A stretch of DNA of 64,000 bases from Chryseobacterium rhizoplanae (GCF_900182655.1 NZ_FXTC01000001.1:1054001-1118000); one strand, 5' to 3'. Positions 8,770 to 17,660 are shown, counted from the first letter of the stretch. Translations and numbers: made by a program. Notes: generated by a model not told the origin, from the sequence alone.

Positions 8770-8777
8770 TATCTTTG
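8770..8777 (+). promoter_or_regulatory. Bacteroidetes -7 box for the MFS gene
   Basis: TATCTTTG fits TAnnTTTG. It would start a transcript near 8783, about 70 bp before the MFS ATG. No clear -33 TTG is seen. Confidence 0.45.
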
Positions 8778-8852
8778 ATCTCTTAAAAATCTGACGGATA
8801 CATTATCATCCGCTGTCAGACGCCTTTCAATTCAAATAAAAACTTATACGTA

Positions 8853-10049
8853 ATGCAGGAGAGTTCTTCCCACGGTATTTCCCGGACTGTTATCTGGCTT
8901 ATGGCCGTTATTTCCGGACTGGTAGTCGCCAACAATTATTATAATCAGCCTTTACTGGCACTTATTTCAGAAGAGCTACAGGTTTCTGAGAGCGCAGCAA
9001 GTAAAATTTCTGTACTTACTCAGATCGGGTATGCATTAGGACTGTTGCTGATTGTCCCGTTGGGAGATAAGTTTTTCCGCAAGAAACTGATTTTATTAGA
9101 TCTGTTTCTCGTTTTTGGATCTCTTTTATGGATGACTTTTGCCACTCAGCTGTGGATGCTGTATGCGGCCAGTTTACTGATTGGAGCCACATCGGTTATT
9201 CCGCAATTGTTTGTGCCTATTGCAGCAGAACTTTCATCAGATAAAGAAAAATCTTCCAATATCGGATTGGTAATGTCCGGATTATTACTGGGAATTCTTC
9301 TTTCCCGTTTTGTAGGTGGAATAGTGGGTGAAGTCTGGGGCTGGAGAGCGATGTTTGGTATTGCGGCAGGACTCATGGTCCTGGTATGGCTGGCAGTATA
9401 TAAAATGCTTCCCGAGCTTTCTCCTAATTTCAAAGGAACTTATAAAGAGCTTATGCGTTCTGTTGCTCAGCTTGCCAGAACACAACCTGTTCTTCAGCTG
9501 GCATCTTTCCGCGGGGCAATGGCATTTGGGTCTATGTGTGCATTGTTTACAACTTTGGTTTTTCATATGGAGAAACCACCTTTTAATGCCGGATCATCTG
9601 TTGTAGGAAGTTTTGGATTGGCAGGAGCTGTAGGAGCTTTAGCCGCTGCAAAAGTGGGAAAGCTTCAAAAGTATCTGGATATTAACCGTATTATATTGTA
9701 TTCTTTACTGATCGTTATAGGAAGCTGGGGCTTTACTTATTTTGCCGGAGAAACTTATTGGGGATTGATTGTGGGTGTTATTCTTGTTGATCTTGGTGTA
9801 CAGTCAAGCCATATTATGAATCAAACCAACTATTTCCTGATCAAATCAAATGCGGTCAACAGGCTGAATACTGTGTATATGGTGTCTTATTTCATCGGGG
9901 GATCACTGGGAACCTGGCTGGCATCCGTTGCATGGCAAAAGGCTCAATGGAGTGGGGTATGCTTTGTAGGAACGGTATTTGGGGTATTGGCTTTGATCGC
10001 TCACATTTTGTTTTCAAAAAGGGTAAATGGAGCAAATGCAGAGATGTAA
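8853..10049 (+). CDS. MFS transporter (drug/sugar efflux type)
   Basis: Predicted 398-residue inner-membrane transporter with about 12 hydrophobic helices. The loop 2-3 signature appears as PLGDKFFRKKLIL, and an SRFVGGIVGEVWGWR segment resembles the antiporter motif C region in efflux MFS proteins. Substrate is unknown. It stands alone, ending in a strong stem-loop at 10073, with an HxlR gene facing it. Confidence 0.9.
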   Translation: MQESSSHGISRTVIWLMAVISGLVVANNYYNQPLLALISEELQVSESAASKISVLTQIGYALGLLLIVPLGDKFFRKKLILLDLFLVFGSLLWMTFATQLWMLYAASLLIGATSVIPQLFVPIAAELSSDKEKSSNIGLVMSGLLLGILLSRFVGGIVGEVWGWRAMFGIAAGLMVLVWLAVYKMLPELSPNFKGTYKELMRSVAQLARTQPVLQLASFRGAMAFGSMCALFTTLVFHMEKPPFNAGSSVVGSFGLAGAVGALAAAKVGKLQKYLDINRIILYSLLIVIGSWGFTYFAGETYWGLIVGVILVDLGVQSSHIMNQTNYFLIKSNAVNRLNTVYMVSYFIGGSLGTWLASVAWQKAQWSGVCFVGTVFGVLALIAHILFSKRVNGANAEM

Positions 10050-10072
10050 ATTTTTATATTTCGGATTTGTTT

Positions 10073-10115
10073 AAGGAGCGGGATTTTATCAAAGATAAAA
10101 TCCCGCTCCTTTTAT
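10073..10115. terminator. Strong rho-independent terminator
   Basis: An 18-bp perfect stem, AAGGAGCGGGATTTTATC (10073-10090) with GATAAAATCCCGCTCCTT (10094-10111), has a 3-base loop and ends in T-rich sequence. It serves the MFS gene and possibly the convergent HxlR gene. Confidence 0.9.
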
Positions 10116-10152
10116 TTTCAACTTATTTTAATTTCGAAATCTTTAAAATCTC

Positions 10153-10530
10153 TTATTCTTCAATTGTTTCCAGTGTCAGCATCATTTCCCTATGTTTTCC
10201 TCCCCATTTATCAAGCTGTTTCCATATAGGGATCAGCTCCCGGGCAATATCTGTAAGTTCATAATCTACTCTTGGGGGAACTTCTGCATGAACAGTTCTT
10301 TTTACAAGGTTTTCTTTTTCCAACTCTCTCAGCTGCAGGGTAAGCATTCTTTCCGTGATTCCTGAAATAGAGTTCCTAAGTTCGCTGAAACGTAATTTTC
10401 CGTCTTTTAGTTTATTTAAAATAATCAATTTCCACCGGCCTCCGATTTTACATACAGCATAGCTCAGGTCACATCCTTGTATATACTGTCTGTTGATATT
10501 ATTCGTCGAATTTTCTTTTAACTTTCCCAT
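10153..10530 (-). CDS. HxlR family transcriptional regulator
   Basis: Predicted 125-residue winged-helix regulator. The family pattern is visible: CDLSYAVCKIGGRWKLIILN, LRFSELRNSISGITERMLT, LRELEKENLVKR and VPPRVDYELTD. The single N-terminal cysteine (about C20) sits where redox-sensing YodB/HypR-type members carry their reactive cysteine. A TACT-N-AGTA palindrome touches the start codon, suggesting autoregulation. The divergent esterase and MFS pair is the probable target. Confidence 0.92.
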   Translation of the reverse strand: MGKLKENSTNNINRQYIQGCDLSYAVCKIGGRWKLIILNKLKDGKLRFSELRNSISGITERMLTLQLRELEKENLVKRTVHAEVPPRVDYELTDIARELIPIWKQLDKWGGKHREMMLTLETIEE

Positions 10531-10550
10531 TACTTACAAATTTGTTAGTA
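10531..10550. promoter_or_regulatory. HxlR/YodB-type operator candidate
   Basis: TACTTACAAATTTGTTAGTA is a 20-bp palindrome with one mismatched pair. It matches the TACT-spacer-AGTA layout known for YodB-like HxlR proteins and directly abuts the HxlR start codon. Confidence 0.6.
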
Positions 10551-10574
10551 CCATACATTTAGCTGTATACAATG

Positions 10575-10582
10575 CAAATGTA
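10575..10582 (-). promoter_or_regulatory. -7 box for the HxlR gene
   Basis: CAAATGTA on the plus strand reads TACATTTG on the minus strand, a full TAnnTTTG match. Transcription would start near 10568 and run through the palindrome into the HxlR gene, so bound repressor would sit just downstream of the start. Confidence 0.5.
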
Positions 10583-10689
10583 AGGTTTGAGATTTAATTT
10601 TACACACAGAAAGCAGAAAATATGCGGCAGGAAGGAACAATAGCGCTCACGTTCCTTGCAAAATAATAGTAACTTAAATTAAAATAATA

Positions 10690-11628
10690 ATGCAATTAAC
10701 ACCTAAAATAACACAGATTTTAAATCATTTAGAAAGAATACAACCCTTCAACCCACAGGATTCACTAGATGGAGCCCGAAAATACCTGGAAACAATGTCT
10801 CTTCAGCTTAGCGGGAAAAAAGAATCCGTTGCAATGATTGAAGAATTGGAGATTCAAAGAGAAAGCCATCAGATTCCTGTTCGGATTTATCGTCCTAACG
10901 GAAAGGATATTCAGAATTCATCGGCTATTATTTATATTCATGGAGGCTGGTTCATCGCTGGGGGATATGAAACCCATGATGCGGTAGTCCGTAAACTGGC
11001 TAATAAAACCGGATCTGTGGTTATTTTTGTAGATTACCGTCTTGCTCCGGAACATCCTTTTCCTGCAGGCTTAAACGATTCTCTTGACAGCATAAAATGG
11101 GTCATGGAAAATGCAGAATCGTTAGGAATTGATCCTGATAAAATAGGAATTATAGGAGATAGCGCTGGCGCAGCATTGGCTACGGCTGTTTCTACTCAAA
11201 TAGGAAAACATCTGAAATTTCAGGTATTAATTTATCCTGCAGCCGATAATCAACTCAATTCAAAGTCGTGGGAAACTTATGAGAACGGACCTGTTCTTAA
11301 TAAGCAAGGCGGTATTGAAGCATGGGATTGGTATCTTCCCAAAGAAGAAAAAGATAATGCTTTGGCAATTCCTGTCTTAATAAAAGATTTTAAAGAAACT
11401 CCACCTACTTTAATAATTCTTGCAGAGCACGACCCTTTGCTTGATGACGGGAAACAGCTTTCTGAAAATATGAAAAATGCAGGCGTTACACTTACAACAA
11501 GTCTTTACAAAGATATGGTCCACGGATTTATGCATATGGGAGAAATTCTGGAAGAAGTACAGTCTGCAATAGGTGAAATGGCTGTTTTTGCTCACCGAAA
11601 TTTAAATTCTGTAGAAGAAAAAGTATAA
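10690..11628 (+). CDS. Alpha/beta hydrolase, HSL-type esterase
   Basis: Predicted 312-residue esterase of the hormone-sensitive-lipase family. The oxyanion motif is HGGW (family HGGG) at about 85-88, the nucleophile is S158 in GDSAGA, the acid lies in EHDPLLDDG, and the histidine is in VHGFMHMG. FVDYRLAPEHPFPAGL is a family hallmark. There is no signal peptide, so it is cytosolic. It shares a TAATG junction with the MFS gene, so the pair is an operon, probably under the divergent HxlR repressor. Confidence 0.92.
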   Translation: MQLTPKITQILNHLERIQPFNPQDSLDGARKYLETMSLQLSGKKESVAMIEELEIQRESHQIPVRIYRPNGKDIQNSSAIIYIHGGWFIAGGYETHDAVVRKLANKTGSVVIFVDYRLAPEHPFPAGLNDSLDSIKWVMENAESLGIDPDKIGIIGDSAGAALATAVSTQIGKHLKFQVLIYPAADNQLNSKSWETYENGPVLNKQGGIEAWDWYLPKEEKDNALAIPVLIKDFKETPPTLIILAEHDPLLDDGKQLSENMKNAGVTLTTSLYKDMVHGFMHMGEILEEVQSAIGEMAVFAHRNLNSVEEKV

Positions 11629-12794
11629 TGAAAAAATACGCATATATTGGATGTCTTGGGTTCATAGCCGTTATTACAACAGAATTTGGCGTTATTGGAA
11701 TTCTCCCGCCGGTTGCAGAACATTATAAAATCAGTATAGACAAGGCAGGCTATCTTTTGAGTGCTTTTGCATTGATTATCGCGCTTACAGGCCCTTTTAT
11801 GACCTTATTTACTTCAGGATTTGATCGTAAAAAAATAATGCTTGCAGCCATTTTCATGTTTCTGATTACAGGTTTTGTATCTTCTTTTTCACCTCCTTTC
11901 TGGCTGTTGATGCTGGTTAGGATTTTACCGGCATTTCTACAGCCTGTGTATATTGCAACAGCTTTATCTGTAGCAGTCTCCCAGGCAGACAACCGGAAAA
12001 AAAATGAACTGATGGGAATTGTATTTAATGGAGTTGCCATTGCCATGGTTACAACGGTTCCTTTTGCAACATGGATTGCGGGGCTTTGGTCCTGGGAATA
12101 TTCATTTATGATACAGACTGCGGTAAGTCTGATTGCTTTAGCGGTCATTTACTTCCTTCTTCCTCCGATGCCTGTAAAAGAGAAAAAATCTTATGGAAAT
12201 CAGGTCAGAATCCTGAAGCAGCCTCCGTTTATTCTGAGTACTATGACTAACTTTTTCATGATTACGGCGTGGTTTTCTACCTACAGCTATTTTGCAGATT
12301 ACCTGAATAAAGCTAAAGGAATGGATACTTCAATGGTAAGCTATATGCTTTTGTTATTTGGAATTATTGGAGTGATGGCCAATGGAGTTGCCGGAAAAAT
12401 GCTTAACAAAAATATTGCGGGTACTACGGCTATTTTTCTTTCAGGAACCATTTTAATACCTGTACTTTTATATTTTTCTGATGGAAATTTATTCGCAACA
12501 ATTCTGGTAATCGGAGTCTGGGGATTTCTGTATTCACCAAGTTTTCTGAATGCATCAGCTTATATGATCTCTTCCGCACCGGATTCTCTGGAATTTGCCA
12601 ACAGCCTGGCTACATCTTTTGGAAATCTGGGGGTGACAGTGGGAACTACAATCGGAGGATGGATAATCGTTACAAAAGGAGTAGCATATATTCCATGGAT
12701 AGGTGTTGTTTTCGGGCTACTTGCATTTCTGATGATGATCTTAAAAAGCAGAGTTGAAAAACGAAGCCAGGTTGTTTCCATTTGTCAGAATTAA
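11628..12794 (+). CDS. MFS transporter (drug-efflux type)
   Basis: Predicted 388-residue MFS exporter starting in the TAATG overlap with the esterase gene. The N-terminus (GFIAVITTEFGVIGILPPVAEHY) resembles the DHA1 drug-export group, with about 12 hydrophobic helices. Coupling to an esterase and an HxlR regulator suggests a detoxification unit in which a xenobiotic ester or phenol is processed and exported; that role is inferred. Confidence 0.9.
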   Translation: MKKYAYIGCLGFIAVITTEFGVIGILPPVAEHYKISIDKAGYLLSAFALIIALTGPFMTLFTSGFDRKKIMLAAIFMFLITGFVSSFSPPFWLLMLVRILPAFLQPVYIATALSVAVSQADNRKKNELMGIVFNGVAIAMVTTVPFATWIAGLWSWEYSFMIQTAVSLIALAVIYFLLPPMPVKEKKSYGNQVRILKQPPFILSTMTNFFMITAWFSTYSYFADYLNKAKGMDTSMVSYMLLLFGIIGVMANGVAGKMLNKNIAGTTAIFLSGTILIPVLLYFSDGNLFATILVIGVWGFLYSPSFLNASAYMISSAPDSLEFANSLATSFGNLGVTVGTTIGGWIIVTKGVAYIPWIGVVFGLLAFLMMILKSRVEKRSQVVSICQN

Positions 12795-12797
12795 ACT

Positions 12798-12838
12798 GTA
12801 ACAATTTTTGTTACATTGAATAAATTGTAGTAACTTTG
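12798..12838 (+). promoter_or_regulatory. Small palindrome followed by a -7 box
   Basis: TGTAACAATTTTTGTTACA is a near-perfect dyad just after the MFS stop. TAACTTTG (12831-12838) is a TAnnTTTG match with TTTTTG 20 bases upstream. It would give the DsbA-like gene at 13043 a leader of about 200 bases. No gene is seen in the rest of this 248-bp gap. Confidence 0.4.
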
Positions 12839-13042
12839 TACTATTAATTTGAAACTTGTTTAAATTTTTATTTTTGAAACATTAAGATTGTAATAAGGTG
12901 TTGAGAATAGTAAGATAAGCTTCGCTTTAGGCTTAAAAATCAGAATGATTCATCTTAACTATATTTTATTTCTTAAATCAATTCTTAATGGTTTTAATAT
13001 TTTTTTTAAGTTTAAACAGTTTCTTGATTTAAAATAAATACA

Positions 13043-13744
13043 ATGAAAATAGAAATCTGGTCGGATGTGATGTGTCCGTTTTGCTATATCGGAAAAAATA
13101 ATTTTGAACAGGCTTTGAATAAGCTTCCTTTCAAAGATGAAGTAGAAGTAGAATGGAAAAGTTTTCAGCTGGACCCAACTTTAGATCCAAAAAAAACTCA
13201 GGATACTATTCAATATTTTAGAGAAAAGAAAGGAGTTCCTGAAGCTCAGGCTACGCAAATGCTTAGTCAGGTTACCCAGATGGGAAAAGGAGCGGGAATT
13301 GATTTTGATTTTGGAAAAGCTTTGATCACCAATACTTTCAGTGCCCACAAATTGCTTCATTTGGCCAAAAAGCACAATAAATCCAATGAAATGGAAGAAG
13401 CTTTGTTTATCGCTCATTTTATTGACGGAAAAAATGTAGGCGATACTGAAGTTTTGGTTGCTCTTGCAGAAAGCTTAGGAATTGACAAAGAGGAAGCAAG
13501 ACAAGCCGTTACTACAGATCAACTGGATGATGAAGTAAACCAGGATATTCTTGAAGCAAGAAATAATGGCGTTTCCGGAGTTCCATTCTTTGTGCTGAAC
13601 GGTAAATATGCCGTTTCCGGAGCTCAGCCTGTAGAGACTTTTGAAAATGCACTTCAGCAGACTTATAAAGAAACTGTAAGTCCGTTTAAGGATATTTCCG
13701 GTGGCAGCGGAGCTTCCTGTGATGCTGACGGATGCAGTATCTAA
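13043..13744 (+). CDS. DsbA family oxidoreductase (FrnE-like)
   Basis: Predicted 233-residue thioredoxin-fold protein with an N-terminal CPFC active site (C11, C14), the inserted helical domain of the DsbA/FrnE family, and the cis-proline region GVSGVPFFV. No signal peptide is present, so it is cytosolic like FrnE. The C-terminal tail SGASCDADGCSI adds two further cysteines, an unusual end that may take part in redox or metal chemistry. It stands alone between a leader of about 200 bases and a strong terminator. Confidence 0.93.
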   Translation: MKIEIWSDVMCPFCYIGKNNFEQALNKLPFKDEVEVEWKSFQLDPTLDPKKTQDTIQYFREKKGVPEAQATQMLSQVTQMGKGAGIDFDFGKALITNTFSAHKLLHLAKKHNKSNEMEEALFIAHFIDGKNVGDTEVLVALAESLGIDKEEARQAVTTDQLDDEVNQDILEARNNGVSGVPFFVLNGKYAVSGAQPVETFENALQQTYKETVSPFKDISGGSGASCDADGCSI

Positions 13745-13750
13745 GATAAT

Positions 13751-13785
13751 AAAACCCCAAAACAAATCAATTGTTTTGGGGTTTT
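13751..13785. terminator. Rho-independent terminator after the DsbA-like gene
   Basis: AAAACCCCAAAACAA (13751-13765), loop ATCAA, TTGTTTTGGGGTTTT (13771-13785). A perfect 15-bp stem. Confidence 0.9.
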
Positions 13786-13812
13786 AATTTAATATATTAG
13801 AAAAACCTGTTG

Positions 13813-13820
13813 TATCTTTG
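13813..13820 (+). promoter_or_regulatory. -7 box that decides the nucleosidase start
   Basis: TATCTTTG is an exact TAnnTTTG. Transcription should begin about 6 bp downstream, at or just past the in-frame ATG at 13823. That ATG is therefore unlikely to be the start, and the ATG at 13859 is preferred. Confidence 0.55.
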
Positions 13821-13858
13821 TCATGCAGTACCAACAGCTGTATAAATCTGATTTCTCC

Positions 13859-14440
13859 ATGATAAAAATTAACAACGAAACACACTATTCAATTGATGAT
13901 ACTCTTTTTGTTTTTGCATTAGATTCTGAAGCAGGAACTGTTTTTAATGATAAAAATAAATTAATTACAGGGATCGGAAAGGTAAATGCTGCGATAGAAT
14001 TAACCAAAGAAATTCACGCAAGAAAACCTAAACTGATTGTAAACTTAGGTTCTGCAGGAAGTAAAGGATTTCATAAAGGAGAAGTGGTATGCTGTACAAA
14101 GTTCATCCAGAGAGATATGGACGTAAGAGGGCTTGGGTTTAAACTCTATGAAACGCCATTATCAGGAGTGCCTCCTGTATTGGAATACGGTCTTAAAATG
14201 GATACCTTGAAAGAAGGAATCTGTGGCAGCGGTGACAGTTTTGAAATGAACCACTCCGAGACAGATTATAATATTGTAGATATGGAAGCTTATCCACTGG
14301 CATTGATTGCTCAACAGCAAAATATTCCGTTTCTATGTCTGAAATATATTTCTGACGATGCAGGAAGTGACGCAGCAGATGATTGGAGCGTACAGGTACA
14401 TCTGGCTTCCGAAGCCTTTAAAAAAATACTGTTTTCATAA
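13859..14440 (+). CDS. MTA/SAH nucleosidase-like phosphorylase-superfamily protein
   Basis: Predicted 193-residue nucleosidase-like protein of the PNP/UDP family. Visible pieces are TGIGKVNAAIELT, VNLGSAGSKGFHKGEVV, IVDMEAYPLALIAQQQ (the purine and ribose site, with the ME pair) and LKYISDDAGSDAADDW. The last ends in the region that carries the catalytic aspartate (SDDA). It is shorter than MtnN (about 230 residues), mainly at the N-terminus. It would hydrolyse a purine nucleoside such as methylthioadenosine or adenosylhomocysteine. A promoter at 13813 supports this start. Confidence 0.8.
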   Translation: MIKINNETHYSIDDTLFVFALDSEAGTVFNDKNKLITGIGKVNAAIELTKEIHARKPKLIVNLGSAGSKGFHKGEVVCCTKFIQRDMDVRGLGFKLYETPLSGVPPVLEYGLKMDTLKEGICGSGDSFEMNHSETDYNIVDMEAYPLALIAQQQNIPFLCLKYISDDAGSDAADDWSVQVHLASEAFKKILFS

Positions 14441-14449
14441 ACAAATATA

Positions 14450-14480
14450 AATCCTGAACAAAGTGTCAGGATTTTGTTTT
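14450..14480 (+). terminator. Terminator after the nucleosidase gene
   Basis: AATCCTGA (14450-14457) pairs with TCAGGATT (14466-14473), followed by TTGTTTT. Confidence 0.7.
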
Positions 14481-14514
14481 CTATTTGTATTTTTACTTTC
14501 AACCCATCACTTAT

Positions 14515-15309
14515 ATGAAAGTTACTTTTTATAAACCGATGCATCCTGTTTTGAAAGATTATATTGAAGGATATTATTTTATAGAAAGAGATGATCATCA
14601 GAAACCGGTAAAATATCTTACATTTCCGGACAATTATTTTATTGTATCAGCATGTCAGGATGTCTGTGTTACACAGGATAAAGGATGGGTAGAAATTACC
14701 AGATCTACTTCTGAGAATATTGTGGTTGATTTTGTATTCAGATGCTCTGTTCCTACTGAAATTTTTTATCAGCAATCGGTTAATGAAGTTACCGTTTACT
14801 TTAAACCATTGGGTATTTATCATTTTTTTAATGCTGATAAAAGCGAAGATCTGGAACAGGAAATCCTTCTTTCAGACTTTACAGACATTATGAGCACTGT
14901 TTTAAAAGAGCCTGACAGGAGAATACAAATTGATATACTGGAAAACTATTGTCTTTCCAAGTTGCGGCAGAGAGACTTACATCTGGCTTATACAATATTG
15001 AATGATTTTGAAACAGAATTGAGTATCGAAGAAATTGCTTCAAAAAATAAAATCACGAGACAGTATGTCAACAAGATCTCTCAGCGATATCTGGCTAAAC
15101 CGGCCTCAGAATTCAGAAAAATACAGCGGTTTCGTAATGTTTTGATTTCAAATAAAAAATCCAGAAACCTTACAGAACTTTCCTATGAACATCTGTTTTA
15201 TGATCAGTCCCATCTTATTAAAGATTTTAAAGAACTTACCAGAATAAGCCCCGGGAAATTCTTTGAGAATGTAGATACTGATCAGAATAATGTTTGGTTA
15301 TTCATCTGA
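14515..15309 (+). CDS. AraC family transcriptional regulator
   Basis: Predicted 264-residue regulator. The N-terminal part (MKVTFYKPMHPVLKDYIEGY) matches the DUF6597-like sensor domain of flavobacterial AraC proteins. The C-terminal HTH pair includes LSIEEIASKNKITRQYVNKI and LTELSYEHLFYDQSHLIKDF, with the RISPGKF end typical of AraC/XylS. I use the ATG at 14515 rather than 14485, because the family begins at this motif and the upstream bases overlap a promoter-like stretch. The target is unknown; the S41 peptidase downstream has its own promoter. Confidence 0.87.
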   Translation: MKVTFYKPMHPVLKDYIEGYYFIERDDHQKPVKYLTFPDNYFIVSACQDVCVTQDKGWVEITRSTSENIVVDFVFRCSVPTEIFYQQSVNEVTVYFKPLGIYHFFNADKSEDLEQEILLSDFTDIMSTVLKEPDRRIQIDILENYCLSKLRQRDLHLAYTILNDFETELSIEEIASKNKITRQYVNKISQRYLAKPASEFRKIQRFRNVLISNKKSRNLTELSYEHLFYDQSHLIKDFKELTRISPGKFFENVDTDQNNVWLFI

Positions 15310-15346
15310 GTTTCCATTTTTACAATTCATACACAACTCATTAAAA

Positions 15347-15354
15347 TACATTTG
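15347..15354 (+). promoter_or_regulatory. -7 box for the S41 peptidase gene
   Basis: TACATTTG fits TAnnTTTG and lies 25 bp before the ATG. Confidence 0.5.
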
Positions 15355-15378
15355 TTGAAATATTAAATCCTTATTTCA

Positions 15379-16389
15379 ATGAAAAAATTATATGCTGGGA
15401 TTTCCCTTTTCACTTTCTTATTTTCGAGTGCCCAGAAAAATGATATTTCAATAGTGCTTGCTGATATTACAGAAAAAGTAAAAAGTCATTATATTGATAA
15501 AGAAACTTATAAAAAAGTAGACTCTTTATTTCAAAGTGAACTGAAAAAGGGAACTTTTAAAGACCTCAATAAAAAAGATTTTGCAGATCTTCTTACTCAA
15601 AAGTTAAGAACAACTATTAAAGACGAACATTTTTTCGTTAAATATCTCGAAAACTACACGCCCGAAAAACAGATGAGTGAAAAAGAGAAAGAGAAATTGA
15701 ACAATGAGCATAATAGTCTTGAAAATTTCGGATTTGAAACAGTTCAGCGACTTCCGGGGAATATCGGGTACATTAATTATAAAGGTTTTGCCTCTCCTGA
15801 AGCCAGTGAAAAAACATTAGCCGCCACCATGGATTTTGTTGCCAATACCCATTCTCTGATTATTGATCTTCGGGAAAACGGAGGTGGAGAAAACGGGATG
15901 CTTCTTTTGTTTTTAAGCTATTTTTTTGATCAAAAAAAAGATCTTTATACCACGTATTTCAGGCATAATCAGAAAACGGTTGCAGACAGTACTCAACCCA
16001 AAGTTTCCGGACAGAAATATCTTCATAAAAAGATCTATATTCTTACCAGTAAAAAGACTTTTTCGGCCGGAGAAGCTGTAGCCTATTTCTTGCAGCAATA
16101 TAAACTTGCCGAAGTAATTGGTGAAAAAACAGGGGGTGCAGCCAATCCTGTAGATCATTTTATGGTTCAAAATCAATATTTACTGCTTGTTCCGGCAGGA
16201 AAAATAACGGCTTTAAGTACTCAAAAGAACTGGGAACATATAGGAGTGATCCCCGATCAGGAAGTGAAAAGCGAAGATGCTTTAAAGGCTGCCCACATCA
16301 AAATTTTAAAAAATATAATAACATCAGAAACAAAAACAGAACTAACCTTACCTGAAATAAAAAATCTTATTTATAAATTAGAACAATAA
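15379..16389 (+). CDS. Exported S41 family peptidase
   Basis: Predicted 336-residue periplasmic serine peptidase of the Tsp/CtpA family. The signal peptide is MKKLYAGISLFTFLFSSAQ. The peptidase core holds IIDLRENGGGENG, the nucleophile S229 in TFSAGEAVAY, and the GEKTGGAANP segment. No PDZ domain is visible between the helical N-terminal domain and the core, as in the shorter tail-specific-like S41 members. The gene is followed after 9 bp by a GNAT gene and is probably cotranscribed with it. Confidence 0.9.
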   Translation: MKKLYAGISLFTFLFSSAQKNDISIVLADITEKVKSHYIDKETYKKVDSLFQSELKKGTFKDLNKKDFADLLTQKLRTTIKDEHFFVKYLENYTPEKQMSEKEKEKLNNEHNSLENFGFETVQRLPGNIGYINYKGFASPEASEKTLAATMDFVANTHSLIIDLRENGGGENGMLLLFLSYFFDQKKDLYTTYFRHNQKTVADSTQPKVSGQKYLHKKIYILTSKKTFSAGEAVAYFLQQYKLAEVIGEKTGGAANPVDHFMVQNQYLLLVPAGKITALSTQKNWEHIGVIPDQEVKSEDALKAAHIKILKNIITSETKTELTLPEIKNLIYKLEQ

Positions 16390-16398
16390 ATACCTGTT

Positions 16399-16920
16399 AT
16401 GTCATCAATCATTATCAATAGATCCAGCGAAAAAGACCTCGAAACACTTCAGAATATTGGTATGCAAACCTTCACTGAAACGTTTGCAGAAGATAATACT
16501 GAAGAGGCTATGAAAAAGTACCTGGAAGAAAGCTTTAATACTGAAAAGATAAAATCAGAGCTGAATAATCCTGATTCATTTTTCTATATTGCCTGGGAAG
16601 AAGACAATCCGGTTGGTTACCTGAAAGTTAATTCCGGAAAAGCGCAGACAGAACTTCAGGATGAAAGCAGCCTGGAAATTGAAAGAATCTATGTAAAGAA
16701 AAGCCACCAGGGAAAAAAAGTAGGCCAGCTTCTTTATAACCAGGCTTTGGAAACAGCAAGACATCTGAATAAATCATACTTGTGGCTTGGAGTCTGGGAG
16801 GAAAATCTAAGAGCTTTACAATTTTACAGAAAGAATGGATTCGTTGAGTTTGATAAGCATATTTTTAGGCTCGGGGAAGAAGAACAGACGGATCTGATGA
16901 TGAAAAAAGTATTGGATTAA
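16399..16920 (+). CDS. GNAT family N-acetyltransferase
   Basis: Predicted 173-residue acetyltransferase. The acetyl-CoA-binding motif appears as IERIYVKKSHQGKKVGQLLY (R/Q-x-x-G-x-G/A type). WLGVWEENLRALQFYRKNGF is the usual GNAT motif B region. It belongs to the RimI/PaiA-like group, whose substrates include peptides and polyamines; the true substrate is unknown. Downstream bases (about 16947-16985) hold a copy of a CACAGATTTTCACAGAT-type intergenic repeat. Confidence 0.9.
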   Translation: MSSIIINRSSEKDLETLQNIGMQTFTETFAEDNTEEAMKKYLEESFNTEKIKSELNNPDSFFYIAWEEDNPVGYLKVNSGKAQTELQDESSLEIERIYVKKSHQGKKVGQLLYNQALETARHLNKSYLWLGVWEENLRALQFYRKNGFVEFDKHIFRLGEEEQTDLMMKKVLD

Positions 16921-17017
16921 TTTTCTTCAAAATAGAAAGATTGTATTTAACCACTGATTACACAGATTTTCACAGATGATTATGTAATACAATTCATTAT
17001 ACCTTCTAAATACCAAA

Positions 17018-17593
17018 ATGAACCATTCAGAATTTACAAAACATATTAATCACTATTATCCTTTATCTGAGGAAACGCTTAAAGATTTATTAAATATCTG
17101 TACAGAAGAATATTACCACAAAAATGATTTACTGCTGGAATCCGGATCAATGGCGAGATATTATTACTTCATAAAATCCGGATTGATAGGGTATTATACT
17201 GTAGATGAACAAGGGGATAATATTTATAAAATCTTTTTTGAGGAAAACAGTTTTGTAGCTTCCACGGCTGCCATTATCAAAAATGAACCCAGTGATTTCA
17301 CAATCATTGCACTGGAAGACTGCACAGTGATACAATATCCTGCAAAAGCCTACCGGGAACTGCTTGAAAAGCATCATGACCTGGCACTTTTCCACATGTA
17401 TTATCTGGAAAAAAACTGGGTAGTAAAAAAAGAGCCTCTGGAAGTCTCGCTAAAGTATGAAACAGCAAAAAAACGTTATTTACAATTGATTGAAAATAAG
17501 TCCCTTTACAACAGATTAAAACAGCATCATATCGCTTCTTATCTGGGAATCACACCTACACAGCTAAGCCGGATCAAGAAGGAGCTTTACTGA
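17018..17593 (+). CDS. Crp/Fnr family transcriptional regulator
   Basis: Predicted 191-residue regulator with a cNMP-binding-like barrel (LESGSMARYYYFIKSGLIGY, EENSFVASTAAI) and a C-terminal HTH (HHIASYLGITPTQLSRIKKE). This short flavobacterial Crp subgroup usually lacks the cyclic-nucleotide-binding arginine. Its target is unknown; it is alone between the GNAT and esterase genes. Confidence 0.9.
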   Translation: MNHSEFTKHINHYYPLSEETLKDLLNICTEEYYHKNDLLLESGSMARYYYFIKSGLIGYYTVDEQGDNIYKIFFEENSFVASTAAIIKNEPSDFTIIALEDCTVIQYPAKAYRELLEKHHDLALFHMYYLEKNWVVKKEPLEVSLKYETAKKRYLQLIENKSLYNRLKQHHIASYLGITPTQLSRIKKELY

Positions 17594-17624
17594 AATTCCT
17601 AAATTTGAAATTGAATAAACTAAC

Positions 17625-17660
17625 AAAAGCTTCAACATATGTTGAGGCTTTTCTCTTTTT
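17625..17660 (+). terminator. Terminator after the Crp/Fnr gene
   Basis: AAAAGCTTCAAC (17625-17636), loop ATAT, GTTGAGGCTTTT (17641-17652), one mismatched pair in the stem, then CTCTTTTT. Confidence 0.75.
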
